A stretch of DNA of 64,000 nt from Exophiala sp. HKRS030 (taxonomy: Eukaryota > Ascomycota > Eurotiomycetes > Chaetothyriales > Herpotrichiellaceae), in the NCBI GenBank assembly GCA_023897205.1, contig JAHWDD010000003.1, positions 871,665-935,664 on the forward strand, read 5' to 3'. The notes beneath the pieces were generated by a model that was given only the letters and a program-made list of their open reading frames with translations, was not told the origin of the DNA and did not search any database. Positions within the stretch are counted from its first letter, which is position 1. Every line of letters starts with the position of its first letter. Positions 32,436 through 43,996 of the stretch are shown piece by piece. The translations under genes were made by a program, and so were the position numbers.

Positions 32436-35400
32436 ATGTCCATGTACGTCTGGGCTTCTTGAAAACACGCTTCACCCACAAGCTGACCCCTCAAAAGTCG
32501 ACCGTGGTCCGTCGGTGAACAGGCGCAATACTCCCCAAGTACTGTTGCCTTTCCTCCTCCTCCTCCACCCAGGGATGGCCAGTCTGCAGCCTCTCCAGCC
32601 CGACCTAGAAGTCTTGCAATCCCGTCCCCATTGACCATTAATGCTACTTCGCGTCCCATTTTCACGCAAACGCCGATTTCCGCGACATCTTTGCATGGCC
32701 CATTTTCTCCCATCTACGCGTCCTCGCCCGGCCCCAGCCCAAGGACGGTGTTGCCCATGGCCGGAAGAGCGTCGACCTCGTCGCATTACAATGTTCCATA
32801 TGATCCGAGGGAATGGGTTGAGGGCAGTCGGAGGTCGTCGATGGTTGTGGAAACTCGACCTACGGAAGGTCAACCCGAAGGTGCTCAATGTCTTCTGAAT
32901 ACCTATGACATTCAAACACAGGGACTGATTGCGCTTTTATTGCAGATGGCATGTCAAATCCTCCACCACCGTATACTGCTCCGCAAGCTCGAGAGGCTGT
33001 TGTCACAAGTGGCAGCTCCACCGTCTCTCCTGCAGATTCAACGTTTACCGGCGGGAATCAATCCAGGATAGGCACACCTGCCAGCACTGTGGGTGTGGTA
33101 TCGCCATTCACACAGTTACCGTATTCCTTAGACAATGGCAGCGGTGTCCCTTCGAGTTTTCCCAAAGTGACTCAGCATTCGAGCAGTGCAGCTCGAGTCA
33201 CTGGCATCGATAGTCGAATAGCTCGAATCACCATGGGCATGGACCATGTTGACGCTCGGTCGTCGCCCGCAGTTGCTGTTGCGAGGCCAGCTTCGATAGC
33301 GAGTCTTTCGATCAATACTGCCGCTGCTCAGAAAAGCTTCTTGCCTGCTATACTACAAGATGGCGAAAACGTTCCTGGAGCGTTCCCTCCATCTTCGAGA
33401 AGAGCCGCGTCTGCTGGTGCAACCTCTTCGCATACCTCAAGTAGCCAAGGCTATGGAGGCTCTACATCAAGATCGTCATCGAAACAGCGTAGTTGGCAAC
33501 CCGGAATGCCTCTACCTGGCCCACCTCCTGGGCCCCCGCCACCAGCCACTAGATCACAGAGTGCAACGGGAGTGCGAATGTTGTCTCAGGGTCAAGCATC
33601 AGGATCAAATACTCGTTCTCATCATCGAGCATCCGTTCATGCTCCAGTTCTGAGTCCAATGCCGCCTACGCCAGCTAATTGGAGGGACGACTCGACTTCG
33701 CGATCCAATTCCCGAGCTCCAATAGCGCTCCACATCGAGACTTCCAACTTGGATCGCAGTAGCGTCAACACAGCTGGCTTAAGTCGAAGCGCGGCGATGC
33801 GAGTATCTTCTGCCAGGGGTCTTCTTGAGCGGCGAAAACATAGACGCAGCCTCCATGAGGGATCTCAAACTGATTTCAGTGCGCTGACCATCGAGACAGA
33901 TCCATGGCTGGATGGTAGAAGTCCCGGTGGGATTAGTACTGATCAGTCCCCAACACTTGATTCCCTTCTGTCGGGGCCATCTACACCCGCGACAGATCGC
34001 AGAGGCTCTCATACAGGCTCCCGTACAGGTTCCCGTACAGGATCCAGCAAGCCGCTTACGCCTCTTTTACCCCCTAAAACACTCCCAACCCCTCCCCTGA
34101 GCCACAGAAATCCCATGTCTGCCCACAGCGCTCTCCCTTCCAATGCTTCGTCAGTTGGCGATATTGTACCGGGTGGAACCGAAGAATTCACCAGGGAGGC
34201 CTCTCGTCGACACGAGGAGTTCCTCCTTCGCGAAAGCCAAGCAACTACAGATCTGGAGCGTTTGCAACTTTTCATGGCTTTCGTCGTTGCAGAGTCACAG
34301 ATCCGAAGAGAAAGGTATCGTTCAGCATTTGTGGATGGGGGTTTTGATCCATCGATCTTAAAGGCGCAAATGTTCCAGGAGGTAGCCATTGAGGGAGCAC
34401 CGACTTCTGCTTTTGACAAGGATCGGGCTTTCCTTGGTAGCCAAAACCCAGAGACATCATGGTGGAAAGAATATCGCCCGGCGCTGTCTCCGATAGCGAG
34501 CATGAGCAATGATGAAGCTAGCTCTCGAGGCCGAACTGCAAGTCGCTGGTGGCAATCTCAAAGCGGTTCAGAAGTTGAGGGCGGACCCAAAAAGATGAAG
34601 AGATCTAAGAGGGAATCCAAATACATGGGGTTACCCGCGCTTTCGGTTCAAGAGGTATTATCTGAAGCTGACACGCCTACCAATCTCGACGAGCTGTATA
34701 GGGGTGAGGACGTGTACCCTGCAGAAAAAGCCGACCCAGAGTCATTCGGCATCTATGAAGGTGATGAGATCGATCCGACCTTTGACAAAACGTCCGAAAA
34801 TACGTACGAGCCCACTGCCATGGACATCTCCAGGTTCATCACCCTTCCACCTCCGTACCCGAGGCATCACCCAGCTGTCAATAACAGCCATCCTAAGTTG
34901 ATAACATACCGGAACGCCGTCCGAAAATTGAGCGATCTCGGTGAGATACAGCGACGGAGAGGTCGGCATGATCTCAGCGTCGAGGCACTGCGAGCAGAAC
35001 ACCAACGGAGAATGTCAGAAGGGCGACAAGCATTCAAAGCGAATATCCAGCAGCAAATCGAAGAGGGCAGCATTACCTATGCAGATGCGGCAGAAGCCGA
35101 ACACGCCTTGCGACTAGATGAGCGTGCCGCCGAGAAGGGATGCCTCCAAGCCGAGTTTGATACGCTTCAGGACGTGGTCATAAATCCGATGCATGACATG
35201 CTAAATGAGCGGGCGACACAACTTAACAACAACATTAATGACTTGGTGGAAAATCTTGTAGCGGAAATGCACACTTCGAACTTGGACCGACCCCAGCAAG
35301 AGGGAGATGCGACGCCTGAAATTCTCGAATATCTCACGCAACTCAAGTGGTTGTTTGAGACTCGAGAAACCATTCACAAGGAAATTTTTGATCTTTTGAG

Positions 35401-36112
35401 CACACGAAACGACAAGTACAAGGCAATTGTGTTGTTACCCTACCATCAAGCCGGTAATTTGGAAAAGATTCGAGACACCGAGGACTTTTTTGCGCGAGAT
35501 AGCCTCGGCCGTCGAAGGATTTTTTGCGAAGAGTCTCTTGACCGTCATCGGAACTTTGTCCGACTCGTCGCCGAGAACGTCGGGCAAGAGGTGGAATTGC
35601 AATCGTCATCGTTCTGGGACATCGCGCCCAATCTACTCGAGATGGTACAGAAGATCCCAGACGAGATGTACCAACTGGGTCCGATCGCAATCCCGGATTC
35701 CGAGTATCTGGAGAACCCCACGTATCACGAATACCCTCAGCAGTACTTGTACACTCTCCTCGACCACGCGGAGAAATCCACGTACCAGTTTATTGAATCT
35801 CAGATCAACCTGCACTGTTTGCTGCACGAGGTGAAAGGGGTACTCATAGGGGCGGAAATCCGTGCTGCAGAGGCCGCGAGGGCTTGTGAGCAACTTGTCA
35901 ATGATGGGCCCTCGGATGATAAGGCAGACCCGAGACTGGCAAGAGAAGAACGAGAAGCGTCGGCGACGGCTGAGCTTAAGCAGCAAGTTGGCATGATTGA
36001 GGAACAGTGGCTGGATGCGCTAGGTAGTGCGTTGCAAGGCAAGAAGAAACAGGTGCACGAGTTTTTGGAGAGTATTGGTGGATGGGATGAATCCATGCAA
36101 GAGGAGGGATGA
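32436..36112 (+). CDS. Large conserved-looking coiled-coil protein of unknown function
   Basis: No domain recognised. Three exons fit in phase: an 8-nt coding first exon ATGTCCAT (32436-32443), 32498-32880 and 32946-36112, giving 1185 aa that begins MSIRPWSVGEQAQYSPSTV. Introns are 54 and 65 nt with CTGAC/CTGAT branch sites. The first half is Ser/Pro/Thr-rich and disordered, with a proline run (PGPPPGPPPP) and a tandem TGSR repeat (HTGSRTGSRTGSSK). The second half looks folded: a helical block EEFTREASRRHEEFLLRESQ, the short motif LPPPYPRHHPAVNNSHPKL, then long charged helices (EAEHALRLDERAAEKGCLQ). Such layout suggests a cytoskeletal or polarity scaffold, which is only inference. A second possible start lies in exon 3 at 32951 if splicing fails. 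Confidence 0.75.
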
Positions 36113-36370
36113 TTTGGGATACATGTGTAAGTATGAGAGATGCCAATTGATATGATACATATGATGACGATGAATGGATTAATGGGGCCTACCAGTAATG
36201 GGTCAATGATGACAAGTCCTTTGGTGAATTGGCTCCTTCTCCTACTTTTACTCGGTGGCATACTGTAAGAAGAAAGTGTATGCCTTTGGTCGTATTCGCG
36301 TACGCCGCTTTGAGATTTTGCCCCGATCTAGAAATCAATGCGAGTTACAACATTGATACCTACCGTACCT

Positions 36371-36386
36371 ACCTAGGTACCTAGGT
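36371..36386. repeat. Perfect 16-bp palindrome ACCTAGGTACCTAGGT
   Basis: Self-complementary over all 16 bases, flanked by further partial copies (TACCTACC on the left, AACCAGGTAACC on the right). Confidence 0.75.
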
Positions 36387-36442
36387 AACCAGGTAACCAT
36401 CTGACACGGAGTACGGAGTATTACGAGTTACCACCTCGACAC

Positions 36443-36445
<3 letters not shown>

Positions 36446-36482
<37 letters not shown>
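36446..36482. repeat. (GT)n microsatellite
   Basis: 37 bp of GT dinucleotides in the 3' flank of the coiled-coil gene. Confidence 0.95.
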
Positions 36483-36483
<1 letters not shown>

Positions 36484-36938
36484 ATGGGACCACGACCATC
36501 ACCTGTTTTCTGATCCCCTTTGATAATAAAACAACGAATACGAGTACGAGAAAGTCGAGTTGGCTCGAAAGAGGATCCTGGAATTGGCACTTGAAACCGT
36601 GGGACGAATATACATGCTTGCCGACTAACCGAACATTAAAGTCGATTGATATTCCTTGCAACTGAGGAATACTGGATTATTATCGTACAGAGTAAATACT
36701 GTACCCGTAAGCAAGGTAATATTCTAAAATGAGAAAGAAGTTGTTCGCAGTGACAAGTCATGTGTGTACTCCGTACTCCGTATTCGTACTGTATGTAGGT
36801 GTGCATACGTCATACCTTGTCATCGAATATCCGTATATCGAAACCCAAAAATTACAACCCTGGGGCATCTTCACACTACCTGTAATATTTGCTGGTAAGT
36901 ATCATGATCGACAAAAGGTTTCCTTTACCTGCCGTCCT

Positions 36939-36954
36939 TCTCTCTCTCTCTCTC
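36939..36954. repeat. Short (TC)n tract
   Basis: Eight TC units in non-coding DNA. Confidence 0.8.
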
Positions 36955-38202
36955 GGTTATGTCGGGGGGGCGGGCTTGTCTGCATAGCTCAGCGCTCCAA
37001 ATTACCATAGATATTCATATCCGTCTTCAGAAGAGAAATTACAGATGGAGATCGAAACCTGTTCACCTTCACGATAAAAAGTTCTCGTACTCATACTCAG
37101 TACCTGAAACTACCGGTGTACCTACTTCGTAGCTACCTAGGTACCAAGTATACATTATTGCACAAATTATTGTGTGGTATGCGATACTTTTGTACGGATA
37201 ACGGAAACTATAGCCTTCCTCTCTACTCCCCATCCTCCATACGGAGTATGCGTAATTCAACCCGCCTTTTTGGACTTGACACAAGGTGGGGTGGAAAAAG
37301 GGCGTTGGCCCTACATACAAGTACAATAGTATGTACGAGTACAGTGTTGTTATGTACTCCGTGCCGGATCCTCCAAAAGGAATTCTCCGTGAATAACCTC
37401 TGATCACTACTATACTCGTTATTAGTAGAAGACAAGGGGGATGTGCTTTGGATACTTCCCGTCCTCTCACACAAAGATCGACACACTTCAATGGCACGTT
37501 GTCGCCTTGGATCGACATTCCGCCTGACCATCTTTGAAATGCTTCCCGTGCCGTGAGAGGCTCAATACACCTGAAAATCCCTTGCCCCCCATCGTTCGAT
37601 CGACTGTTTGCAAGCACGAGTAACGTACTCCAGTACTCCAATATACTCCCCGTGCTCCATAACATGTCTCATGGAGCTTGTGTCTCCCACCACCTCCGCA
37701 ATCCTTCTCCTCGTGCTCCCCGTTACAATCGAATACTAGTACGGAGTACTCGTAGTCGTAAGGCGGCCCACCAGCACAGACACACCAAAGTACGAGGCTA
37801 CAAGGACCCATCCATGTTCATAGCTCAAAAACTCCCACCAACAACCAAAAAAAGAAACTAAACGCATTTTAGCCCTCCCAAACAATAGTCGCTTGTATCA
37901 AAACTATGACGTCGTCGTCCCTCCTGCGGTATTCTGGGTGGGTATCCTGCGGCAAGGGCCCTTTGCCGTGCAACCGACTGCAACAATAATGAGTACTTGT
38001 TGGGTGAAGAGATAAGACGTACAAGAATTACCGTGGGACCGTTCTTGGTTCTCTTGACTTTGCTTATATCTCTTGTATCTTCCCATAAGACCCCGTGTGT
38101 CTGTGTCCACCCAGGAAGCAATACCTCCACGCCAATTCTCTCGTCCATCAGCGGCGCATTGACTTGACACAGACGAAAAAAGACTGCATATGCCAGGCCA
38201 TC

Positions 38203-40539
38203 ATGGCGGATAACGAAAAGATCCAAGAGTCCAACGAGAAGCGCTCTCACTCTAGCGAGAGGACGGCCACCGGCGCAAACACCACCAATGTCGAAAATGT
38301 TGACCGACCACGCAAGAAGAGCTTTACCGATGTCGACACCGGGCACCTCAGTGCCGCGTTCGAGAACCCTCTGAGTGACATTCCCAAAGAACAGCTGTTG
38401 ACCGAGGTTGACACATTCTGCAAAGACAACAATCTTATGGAATATGTCGACGCATTCCGAAAAGGTGCATTGGTCGCCCAGAACCCTCATGCGCTTCAGT
38501 CCATCAGTGAACTGACCCCGGAGGACCACGAGGTTCTCCTGAGGGAACATACTCATCGATGGAATCAACCATTGACCTTGTACTGGCTCGTCATCATGTG
38601 CTCCCTCGCCGCTGCTGTGCAAGGCATGGATGAGACGGTCAACAACGGCGCCCAGGCACTGTATCTCAAGCAACTCAATATTACCACAGATCGATTCTCA
38701 AAGGACATGGTAGACAACTTGACGGGCCTTGTTGTTGGCGCCCCGGTAAGTTGTCATCATTCGTTGACATGATCCATCCACTGACGGAGCCGAAATCTAG
38801 TATCTGTGCTGTGCGATCCTCGGTTGCTGGTTGACTGAGCCCTGCAACAAAGTTTTTGCTCGTCGAGGCACCATCTTCATATCCTGCTTCATCGCTGCGG
38901 TGGCCTCCATTTGGGAAGGTGTTGCCAATTCCTGGGTCAATCTGTTCCTGGCGCGATTTGTTCTCGGTATGGTGACCTCACCTCTGGATCACCATGCACT
39001 CTACTGATTCTTGGTGTCAGGTCTGGGCATTGGTCCAAAATCTTCCACCGTTCCCGTGTATTCGGCCGAATGTGCACCGGCCCCTATTCGAGGCGCCTTG
39101 GTTATGATGTGGCAAATGTGGACGGCTTTTGGTGAGTATTCCACCGCACAATTCGATCGTCGGCATTGAGACCGTCTCTAACCAAGTTCCAGGTATCATG
39201 CTGGGGAACATTATGGGCGTCGCTTTCGGCGGACTTGCTCCCGATCTCGGCTGGAGACTCATGCTTGGTAGCACTGTCGTTCTTCCTCTCATTGTGTGCG
39301 CTCAGGTATATTTCTGTCCCGAAAGCCCAAGGTAAGGAGAAGCGGTCCATGGCAATTGCGGCTTGTCACTAAAATGGAATGACAGATGGTACATTCAACA
39401 TAAACGGCCCGAGAAGGCTTTCCGTTCTTTCCAGCGTTTGAGACACAGCGATCTTCAGGCTGCTCGAGATACCTACTATACCTATGTGGGTGTCGAGTTG
39501 GAACGAAAAGCCAACCGAGGCAAGAACTTGTTCACTCAATTCGTCGAGTTGTTTACTGTGCCTCGCAATCGACGAGCGACTCTGGCGAGCTGGATCGTCA
39601 TGTTTGGACAGCAATGTGAGTACTCTTCTCGGTGCCTTTCTGCGTCGATCCTCGTTGCTGACGGATTGCAGTCTGTGGCGTCAACGTCATTGCTTATTAC
39701 AGCACCACGGTACGCTTTCGAGCCTCGTTTCGATCGTACCCGAAAGACTTGCTAACAAATTCCAGATCTTTATCGAATCAGGATACTCAACCAACTCTGC
39801 TCTATTGGCGTCTATGGGCACTGGCATCTTGAATTGGGTCTTTGCCATTCCGGCCGTGTTCACGATCGATAAATGGGGTCGGAGAAATTTATTGCTGTTT
39901 ACCTTCCCTTTCCTTGCCATCTTTCTGCTGTGGACCGGCTTCAGCTTCTGGTTCCAGGCGCCAAAGGCCAAGGTCGGCATGGTGACTACCGGAATGTACC
40001 TGTTCGGTGAGGAAACATGTCTTTCCCAATGATATCCGAGTCGAAACAGATTGCTGATCATTCGCAGAGGTCTTCTACTCTCCTGGTGAAGGGCCAGTCC
40101 CGTTTACCTACTCTGCCGAGGCCTTCCCAGTCCACGTGCGTGATGTCGGCATGTCTTGGGCCACGGCAACAACATGGTGTTTCAACTTCATCTTGAGTTT
40201 CTCGTGGCCACATCTGTTGACCGCGTTCAAGCCACAAGGTGCATTTGGCTGGTACGGTGCATGGTGTATCATATTGTGGTTCTTGATTTTGCTTTTCGTC
40301 CCTGAGACCAAGGTACGTCGCACAGGACTTGGCCGGCTGGGTCTAAGGGCGGTACTAATGATGAATTGTAGGCACTCACCCTGGAAGAACTCGATCAAGT
40401 ATTCGGTGTTAGCACACGCAAGCACATGAGTTACCAGTTGAAGAATGCCGTCTGGCACTTCAAGACGTGGATTTTGAGGCAGAAGCTCGAACCCATGCCA
40501 GAGTTCTACCAACGAGCAGAGAAGCTCAACGAAGCATAG
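38203..40539 (+). CDS. MFS sugar/polyol transporter, inositol-transporter-like
   Basis: Proton-coupled sugar-porter family transporter in the plasma membrane; the substrate is uncertain (hexose, polyol or inositol). Nine exons all fit in phase: 38203-38745, 38801-38966, 39021-39131, 39193-39331, 39386-39615, 39672-39709, 39766-40006, 40068-40312 and 40372-40539; the product is 626 aa. About 125 residues of hydrophilic N-terminus precede the first helix, longer than usual for the family. Family marks follow: [20 protein letters not shown], the PESPRW signature split by an intron, DKWGRRN after helix 8 and [12 protein letters not shown] at the end of helix 12. A putative helix-11 segment contains [15 protein letters not shown]. 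Eight short introns make it the most intron-rich recognised gene here. It lies one gene away from fructose-1,6-bisphosphatase. Confidence 0.9.
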
Positions 40540-41546
40540 ATGTGTGCGGAAGACGTATATTGAGACTAGGGACGTGCCGTATTAGATACGCGAGACGGGA
40601 TTTTCGACAAGATTACATGCACCGTTGGTTGCTTGACCTTCCTTCCGCTACGCCCTGGGTACATGTCCGGGGCAGTGGGATCAAGAAGCGAGGATAGGGT
40701 AGGATTTGCAAGATTGTTGTCGTATGTGTTGGACGTCAGCAGCAGCGTGGAAAATGACTCTTACAAGAGATTCAGTGATGAGAGATTCTTACACGATGGT
40801 ACTTAATCAATATAGGGGCAAGGCTTGGTGAATAAGATGATAACTGATGACCAAGATGAAGCAATACTCCTCGTACCGGAGGACTGTGCTACTCCGTGCC
40901 TGCGCCTGCATTTCTGGTTGCTCGGTGTTGAAAGGCCGAGATATTAGAGATGCGGGTGTTTGCGGGAGAAACTCAGCGTTCTTAGATGCCCCGAAGCGCC
41001 CTCCAATTGCCCCTCCAAACACCTCCAACGCAGCGATGCTGGGGGCAAATCGGGAGAAACAGGAAGCGTGGTGACCTCGGCGACAGTTGAGGTCATGGCC
41101 CCTCATCTGCTCTCATCCATTACTGCGTCCCTCGAGCTCGAACTGACTGAGATTGTTCGGATCACGCATCTGGCATGCGGAGTGTCATCCACAATTGGTC
41201 TTTGCCTTCCTGCTCCCCCTTCCCGAAACAATTCCTTCTCGTGTGTGAAAGCAATGCCTCGACTACCCGAAAGATGGGGCTGTTCGGAATGATAAACATT
41301 CCTCGAATCCTTCGTTGGCAATTACAATTGAATCTACTCTGTCCCATTTCGCTCAATCTTCTTCTTCTACTGTCTGCCATCTCACAATCTTGCGTGTCTA
41401 TATCACCTGTGCTTCTCGTGTACAAAGCCCTACAGCTACCCACAACCCTCATCCGATCGTGACGTCGACTTGGTTGTTTCCATTTCCCCGGATTTGAAAA
41501 TCTCGCGTGCTTTGCTCTTCAACCAACTTCCTACTCTACCGACAAC
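40540..41546. promoter_or_regulatory. Upstream region of fructose-1,6-bisphosphatase
   Basis: About 1 kb between the transporter stop and the FBP1 start, containing the FBP1 promoter. Two matches to the SYGGRG consensus bound by the carbon-catabolite repressor CreA/Mig1 are visible: CTGGGG at 41039-41044 and CCCCGG at 41486-41491, the latter 56 bp before the ATG. Repression by glucose is well known for this gene in fungi. That these copies are used is inference, and hexamers of this kind occur by chance. Confidence 0.35.
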
Positions 41547-42801
41547 ATGGCTGCCAACGGTAACGGCGAGTCCAATGGCTACACCACTGGCACGGGCTCT
41601 GAGAAAATCAACACCGAGATTGTCACCCTCACACGCTTCCTGACTGAAGAGCAATCAAAACACAAGGAAGCAACTGGTGACTTTACGTAAGTCCTTCCTC
41701 TCTCCCCTTGGTTGCGCCGTACACTACAGGCATGGGACTGACATGATATCTGCAGACTACTATGCCACGCCCTCCAGTTTTCCTTCAAATCCATCTCCTA
41801 CTACATCCGTCGAGCCACATTGATCAACCTGACCGGTCTGGCCGGCTCTTCAAACACAACCGGTGACGACCAGAAGAAGTTGGATGTCATTGGAAATGAT
41901 CTGTTCGTTGCCGCCATGAAAGGCTCCGGAAAATGCAGAGCACTGGTCTCGGAAGAGGAGGAGGATATCATATACTTTGACGAAAGCCCAAATGCGAGAT
42001 ACGTAGTCGCCTGCGACCCAATTGACGGTTCGAGTAACCTCGACGCTGGTGTCAGTGTGGGCACGATCTTTGGTATCATGAAGCTGCCGGACAGCGTTGT
42101 CGGAGAGAAGCCTAAGCCCGAGGATCTTCTGATGCCAGGAACGGAGTTGATTGCTGCTGGGTACGATTTTGTTCTTCACCTTACTGAGAAAATAAGAAAT
42201 ACTGACATACTCTGTGCCCAGATTCACCATGTACGGTGCCTCGGCTCAACTGGTCATCACCATGAAGGGTGGTACGGTCAACGGCTTCACCTTGGTACGT
42301 TTCCGCGATCGATGTCCCCCAAAGAATACATTGCTAACCGTGTGGTCACTATAGGACAACTCTCTGGGTGAATTCATCCTCACACATCCCGACATGCGCA
42401 TCCCCAGTAAACGGGCAATCTACTCGGTCAACGAAGGAAACAGCTCTTATTGGGACGACAAGACGAAAGCATACTTTGAGTCTCTAAAGTATCCCGCGAA
42501 AGAAGGTGGCAAGCCCTATTCGGCACGATACATCGGGTCAATGGTTGCAGACGCATACCGGACGCTCCTGTACGGCGGTATCTTCGCATACCCTGCCGAC
42601 AAGAAGAGTCCCAAGGGCAAGCTGAGAATCTTGTACGAATGCGCGCCCATGGCGATGGTCATGGAGAACGCAGGTGGGAAGGCGGTCAACTCGAAGATGG
42701 AGAGGATGCTGGAAGTCAAGCCTACGAGCATCCACGACCGATCGGGTATCTTTATGGGCAGTCCCGAGGAGATGGATAAGGTTCTTGAGGCGCACAAGTA
42801 G
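41547..42801 (+). CDS. fbp1: Fructose-1,6-bisphosphatase
   Basis: Key gluconeogenic enzyme hydrolysing fructose 1,6-bisphosphate to fructose 6-phosphate, normally inhibited by AMP and fructose 2,6-bisphosphate. Four exons, 41547-41686, 41756-42160, 42222-42294 and 42355-42801, join in phase to 354 aa, the usual length. The metal-binding signature DPIDGSSNLD is complete. Other family blocks are NEGNSSYWDD, KPYSARYIGSMVADAYRTL, LYGGIFAYPAD and the C-terminal YECAPMAMVMENAGGKA. The N-terminus (MAANGNGESNGYTTGTG) is variable, and an AMP-site-like region follows at TEIVTLTRFLTEEQ. The enzyme that makes its inhibitor is encoded 16 kb away at 24.2-25.9 kb. Confidence 0.96.
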
Positions 42802-43180
42802 GGGATTATACTCAAGTTGATTTTATTTGTATGGTTAGAGACGACAAAAGTAAGAATGATGTGGTGAGGATCAAGTTCGAAGAGTGATGATGATGGGTAT
42901 TTTGAGTGTGGGTATCTATACCCTGTGAACAGCATGGTCGATATGTCAGGATGCGAATATGACGATGATGGACCCAAGGAGGCAGCTGGGGAGTTATTTT
43001 CATTATCCATTATAGTTGTTTCCACGAAATTGAAACGGATGCAAAGAAGACATTGACAGTGGATACGAAAGCGGTCAAATATATATCAATTTACGAGAAG
43101 AGTATTGTTATCGTCCGTCCTCGCTCAGTCATCCTGGTAGTCATTACTATTCGATATGTAAACAGTTTTACAAGTTCTAT
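42802..43180. other. Convergent spacer, fbp1 / nkp2
   Basis: About 380 bp between two 3' ends with no recognisable feature. Confidence 0.5.
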
Positions 43181-43996
43181 TTACACAGTCTGCAACCGTG
43201 CCCTGAACTCTGCGAGGGCATCGACCACTTCCTTTTCAATGCCCTGTTGCTGCTGCTGCTGCTGCGAATGTATTGACGTGCCGTCGTCGTTGCGTCCATC
43301 CACACCACTCTGTTGTGCACTGACGCGAGTTTGCGAGAACCGACCGTATCGTAAATCACTCAGGTTACCCAGACTCTCCTGGCACTGGGCCTGTACGGCG
43401 GCTATTTGGGCCTCGAGAGACGATATCTCGTCTTGAAGGTCGGAACTTGCAGTCTTCATCGCGTCGAGGAGAGATGTCGCGCCGTGGTGCTGTCGGGCCG
43501 TGGTCGAAGGGATCGTCGAACCGTGGGGGCCATGTAGACGGGTATCCAAATCCACTTCGACTTGATTGTCAGTCTCGACATCTGTGTAGTCAGAATTGTC
43601 CTTGTCGTTAAGTCGTGGATTTTCTTCTTCGATATCTGAATCCACACTGGAGGTGTCGTCACATTCTTGGTCTCTCGTCGTCGTCGTCGTTTCTGACCAT
43701 TTACGTTTTCGGCTAGTTGGGTTTGACTGTTCTTCCCTGGTGATCTGTCTCGCGAGACGGGTCGTCAGGAACGTGCTGCGTCGGCATTCATCACGTATCC
43801 GGCGGCGTACATCGTCTAGCGTGCCATCGCGCTGGGATTGAAGGTTTCGATAAAACGGTTTGATGTCCTTGTGGGTGGTGCGGCTCGTTGCAGAGGGAAA
43901 AAGGGATTGAAAAGAGGCGTAGGGGAGGATTGTCGGTAAAGGAGATGGGTGGAGGAGGTAAGATGTCAAGATTTGACGTTCGTTTGGTGGTGGCAT
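43181..43996 (-). CDS. nkp2: Inner kinetochore protein Nkp2/Cnl2
   Basis: Probable non-essential subunit of the constitutive centromere-associated network (CCAN/Ctf19 complex). Single exon, 271 aa. The first 70 residues match my recollection of the Cnl2/NKP2 family: a start like ERQILTSYLLHPSPLPTILP, then ASFQSLFP, a Lys/Tyr-containing KPFYRNLQSQRDGTLDDVRR and a run of basic helices. An acidic, Ser-rich linker follows. The C-terminal 100 residues form a coiled coil (LQDEISSLEAQIAAVQAQCQ) interrupted by a glutamine run and ending VVDALAEFRARLQTV. It is longer than yeast Nkp2 because of the linker. The assignment rests on the N-terminal block only. Confidence 0.6.
   Translation of the reverse strand: MPPPNERQILTSYLLHPSPLPTILPYASFQSLFPSATSRTTHKDIKPFYRNLQSQRDGTLDDVRRRIRDECRRSTFLTTRLARQITREEQSNPTSRKRKWSETTTTTRDQECDDTSSVDSDIEEENPRLNDKDNSDYTDVETDNQVEVDLDTRLHGPHGSTIPSTTARQHHGATSLLDAMKTASSDLQDEISSLEAQIAAVQAQCQESLGNLSDLRYGRFSQTRVSAQQSGVDGRNDDGTSIHSQQQQQQQGIEKEVVDALAEFRARLQTV
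43248..43265. repeat. (TGC)6 tract encoding polyglutamine in nkp2
   Basis: Six TGC units on the plus strand; on the coding strand this is part of a seven-Gln run (SQQQQQQQG) near the C-terminus of the kinetochore protein. Confidence 0.85.

Larger units (their letters stand above)
36113..38202. other. Motif-rich 2.1-kb spacer
   Basis: No gene is supported. The stretch is unusually dense in short repeats: a (GT)n tract, a TC tract, a 16-bp palindrome of CCTAGGTACC type, and many TACGGAGTA/TACTCCGTA copies (36405-36420, 36767-36782, around 37240, 37353 and 37740). ORFs up to about 198 codons (37069-37665, minus) seem to be chance products of this repetitive sequence. The right end holds the MFS transporter promoter. 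Confidence 0.55.

Noticed and set aside
36446..36482. GT tract considered as a telomeric or Z-DNA element
   Set aside because: A plain dinucleotide microsatellite; telomere repeats of these fungi are TTAGGG-type and none are present.
37069..37665. 198-codon minus-strand ORF in the motif-rich spacer
   Set aside because: Overlaps several copies of the dispersed motifs; Tyr/Ser-rich composition fits translated TAC/GTA repeats rather than a protein.
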